Assembly: GCA_025210235.1 (NCBI GenBank)
Contig: JAOASG010000062.1
Span: 1 to 35,788, forward strand
Reading direction: 5' to 3'
Source of the DNA: Vallitalea sp.
GTDB lineage: Bacteria; Bacillota; Clostridia; Lachnospirales; Vallitaleaceae
Length of the DNA stretch: 35,788 nucleotides
Shown piece by piece: positions 34,802 through 35,788 of this stretch; position 1 is the stretch's first letter, and the number at the start of each line of letters is the position of its first letter. A program made the position numbers and the translations under genes. The notes under the pieces are model-generated. The model saw nothing but the letters and a program-made list of their open reading frames with translations, ran no database searches and was not told where the DNA came from.

Positions 34802-35593
34802 ATGATTGACTTATCAATACAAATAGTAGATGAAGAAGGAAATATTCTAGCAGAAAACAAAAACACTGAAGATGTATATTTGGTTTATAAAGATTCTTAT
34901 AAAGAAGGAGATAAAATCATCTTTAAAACAAATGGTAAAAATCAATATTATATAGCACAAGTAGATGATGCACTTGGAGAAGCATTTGTTTATATAACAG
35001 AAGAAGAAATTATATATCCTATTCCTTTTAACGAAAAGAGAACTAATTACTCACCAAAAGTATTTAACGGAGATATTCATTTGGCACATTTAAGAGTTGC
35101 ATATGAAGAAGAAGTTAATGCGTATAAGAATTTAGCAAAGAATGTAGTCGATAAAAATGGTTTAAGTGGAATATATCCTCATGCAAAAGCAAATGTAGAA
35201 ACTAGAGGAGAAGCAGTTTTTGCAGCTAGAAATGCAATTGATGGTGTATGTGAAAATAGATCTCATGGTGCATGGCCATATGAATCATGGGGAATTAATA
35301 TGCAAGATGATGCAGAAATTAAAATTGATTTTGGACGAGAAGTGGCAGTAGATAAAGTAGTATTATATACTAGAAGTGATTTTCCACATGATAATTGGTG
35401 GGAAGAAGTAACAATAGAATTTTCAGATGGTTCAGAGTTAGTTTGGAAACTTGAAAAAAGTTATAAACCTCATAAATTAAAATTTGAAGAGAAGAAGATA
35501 AGATCATTAGTTATTAAAAACTTAATAAAAGCAGATGATCCATCACCTTTCCCAGCGTTAACACAAGTAGAAGTGTATGGCGTAGAAGCTTAA
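34802..35593 (+). CDS. Discoidin (F5/8 type C)-like carbohydrate-binding protein, no signal peptide
   Basis: The 263-residue protein has an N-terminal beta-rich part (about 1-85) and a C-terminal part (about 120-263) with a discoidin-like jelly-roll pattern: AVFAARNAIDGVCENRSHGAWPYESWGIN, AEIKIDFGREVAVDKVVLYTR, WWEEVTIEFSDGS and a closing LTQVEVYG. Such domains bind sugars. The frame is open from TTG 34775, but GGAGGAG (34792-34798) sits just before ATG 34802, which was chosen. No signal peptide or catalytic motif is seen, so a cytoplasmic glycan-related role, or an unrecognised export route, is open. Confidence 0.82.
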   Translation: MIDLSIQIVDEEGNILAENKNTEDVYLVYKDSYKEGDKIIFKTNGKNQYYIAQVDDALGEAFVYITEEEIIYPIPFNEKRTNYSPKVFNGDIHLAHLRVAYEEEVNAYKNLAKNVVDKNGLSGIYPHAKANVETRGEAVFAARNAIDGVCENRSHGAWPYESWGINMQDDAEIKIDFGREVAVDKVVLYTRSDFPHDNWWEEVTIEFSDGSELVWKLEKSYKPHKLKFEEKKIRSLVIKNLIKADDPSPFPALTQVEVYGVEA

Positions 35594-35612
35594 AATTTAA
35601 TAATAACGTTAA

Positions 35613-35655
35613 AAAATGCTTGTTAATATTGTATATATTATCAAGCATTTTGTTT
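35613..35655 (+). terminator. Terminator hairpin after the discoidin-like gene
   Basis: AAAATGCTTG (35613-35622) pairs perfectly with CAAGCATTTT (35642-35651); an inner AATAT/ATATT adds to the stem. TTTTGTTT follows and runs directly into the intron start. Confidence 0.85.
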
Positions 35656-35788
35656 GTGTGCCAGGCATGGCACTAATCTAGCTAGTGAAAGTCTAGCCAC
35701 GGGTATTTACCGCCAAGTGTAGCGAACCACAAGTTGGTATCAGTAACGATATAGATGAAGGAAGTGGTGTAGCAAAATTCTTGAGCCT
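35656..35788 (+). mobile_element. 5' end of a bacterial class C group II intron (cut by the window edge)
   Basis: The sequence begins GTGTGCCAGGCATGG, the 5' end of IIC introns such as that of Oceanobacillus iheyensis (GTGTGCCCGGCATGGG), and continues with AGTGAAAGTCTAGCC, like the GGTGAGAGTCCC block of domain I. It starts immediately after a terminator hairpin, the usual insertion site of class C introns. The reverse transcriptase ORF and 3' end must lie beyond the window. Confidence 0.85.

Noticed and set aside
1..35788. CRISPR array, tRNA, rRNA or insertion sequence
   Set aside because: No regularly spaced repeats, no tRNA-like cloverleaf or rRNA sequence, and no transposase or integrase coding sequence were seen; the only mobile element is the intron end at the right edge.

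Overview
The window looks like the chromosome of a low-GC, AT-rich fermentative anaerobe of the Clostridia. The clues are a bifunctional AdhE with a Rex-type operator, strong GGAGG ribosome sites, clostridial protein families (the CD3324 family, DUF1062, a CmpB-like membrane protein) and a bacterial class C group II intron. Genus cannot be fixed from the sequence alone; Lachnospiraceae-like relatives are plausible. REGION 1 (1-17885) is a large alpha-glucan and maltodextrin utilisation locus. It holds the tail of a glycogen phosphorylase, a first 4-alpha-glucanotransferase, an XRE-TPR regulator, a cytoplasmic type I pullulanase, a convergent GH133-type debranching enzyme, and then a long + strand run: second malQ, full glgP, sugar-binding lipoprotein, small membrane protein, MalF-like permease with an unusual long N-terminal extension, MalG-like permease and MsmX/MalK-type ATPase. 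Together they import maltodextrins and degrade them, or stored glycogen, to glucose-1-phosphate and glucose. Two units end in copies of the same structured terminator-like repeat.

REGION 2 (17905-23100, - strand) is a two-component system followed by a MacB/FtsX-type ABC transporter. A perfect TTACA-N4-TGTAA palindrome lies in front of the ABC genes, as expected for a BceR-like antimicrobial-peptide sensing or resistance module. REGION 3 (23614-25942) holds a small DUF898 protein, then a preQ1-I riboswitch that appears to mask the Shine-Dalgarno of a YhhQ-type queuosine-precursor transporter. A nucleoside hydrolase is translationally coupled to it, giving a compact queuosine-salvage operon.

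REGION 4 (25943-28092, - strand) is the most unusual part. A DUF1062 protein (zinc ribbon plus S4-like end) and a CD3324-family HTH protein are each preceded by a near-identical regulatory cassette: an 8-codon leader ORF (MRKLNIYA or MRRYVINA), a 12-bp hairpin starting at the leader stop codon, and a start region that mimics the 5' arm of the hairpin. This looks like a duplicated translational-attenuation device. A SAM methyltransferase and a long inverted repeat lie between them. REGION 5 (28356-35788) has a CmpB-like membrane protein, adhE with its Rex site, a large lipoprotein, a discoidin-like protein, and the 5' end of a class C group II intron placed directly after a terminator hairpin. 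No tRNA, rRNA, CRISPR array or insertion sequence transposase was seen.
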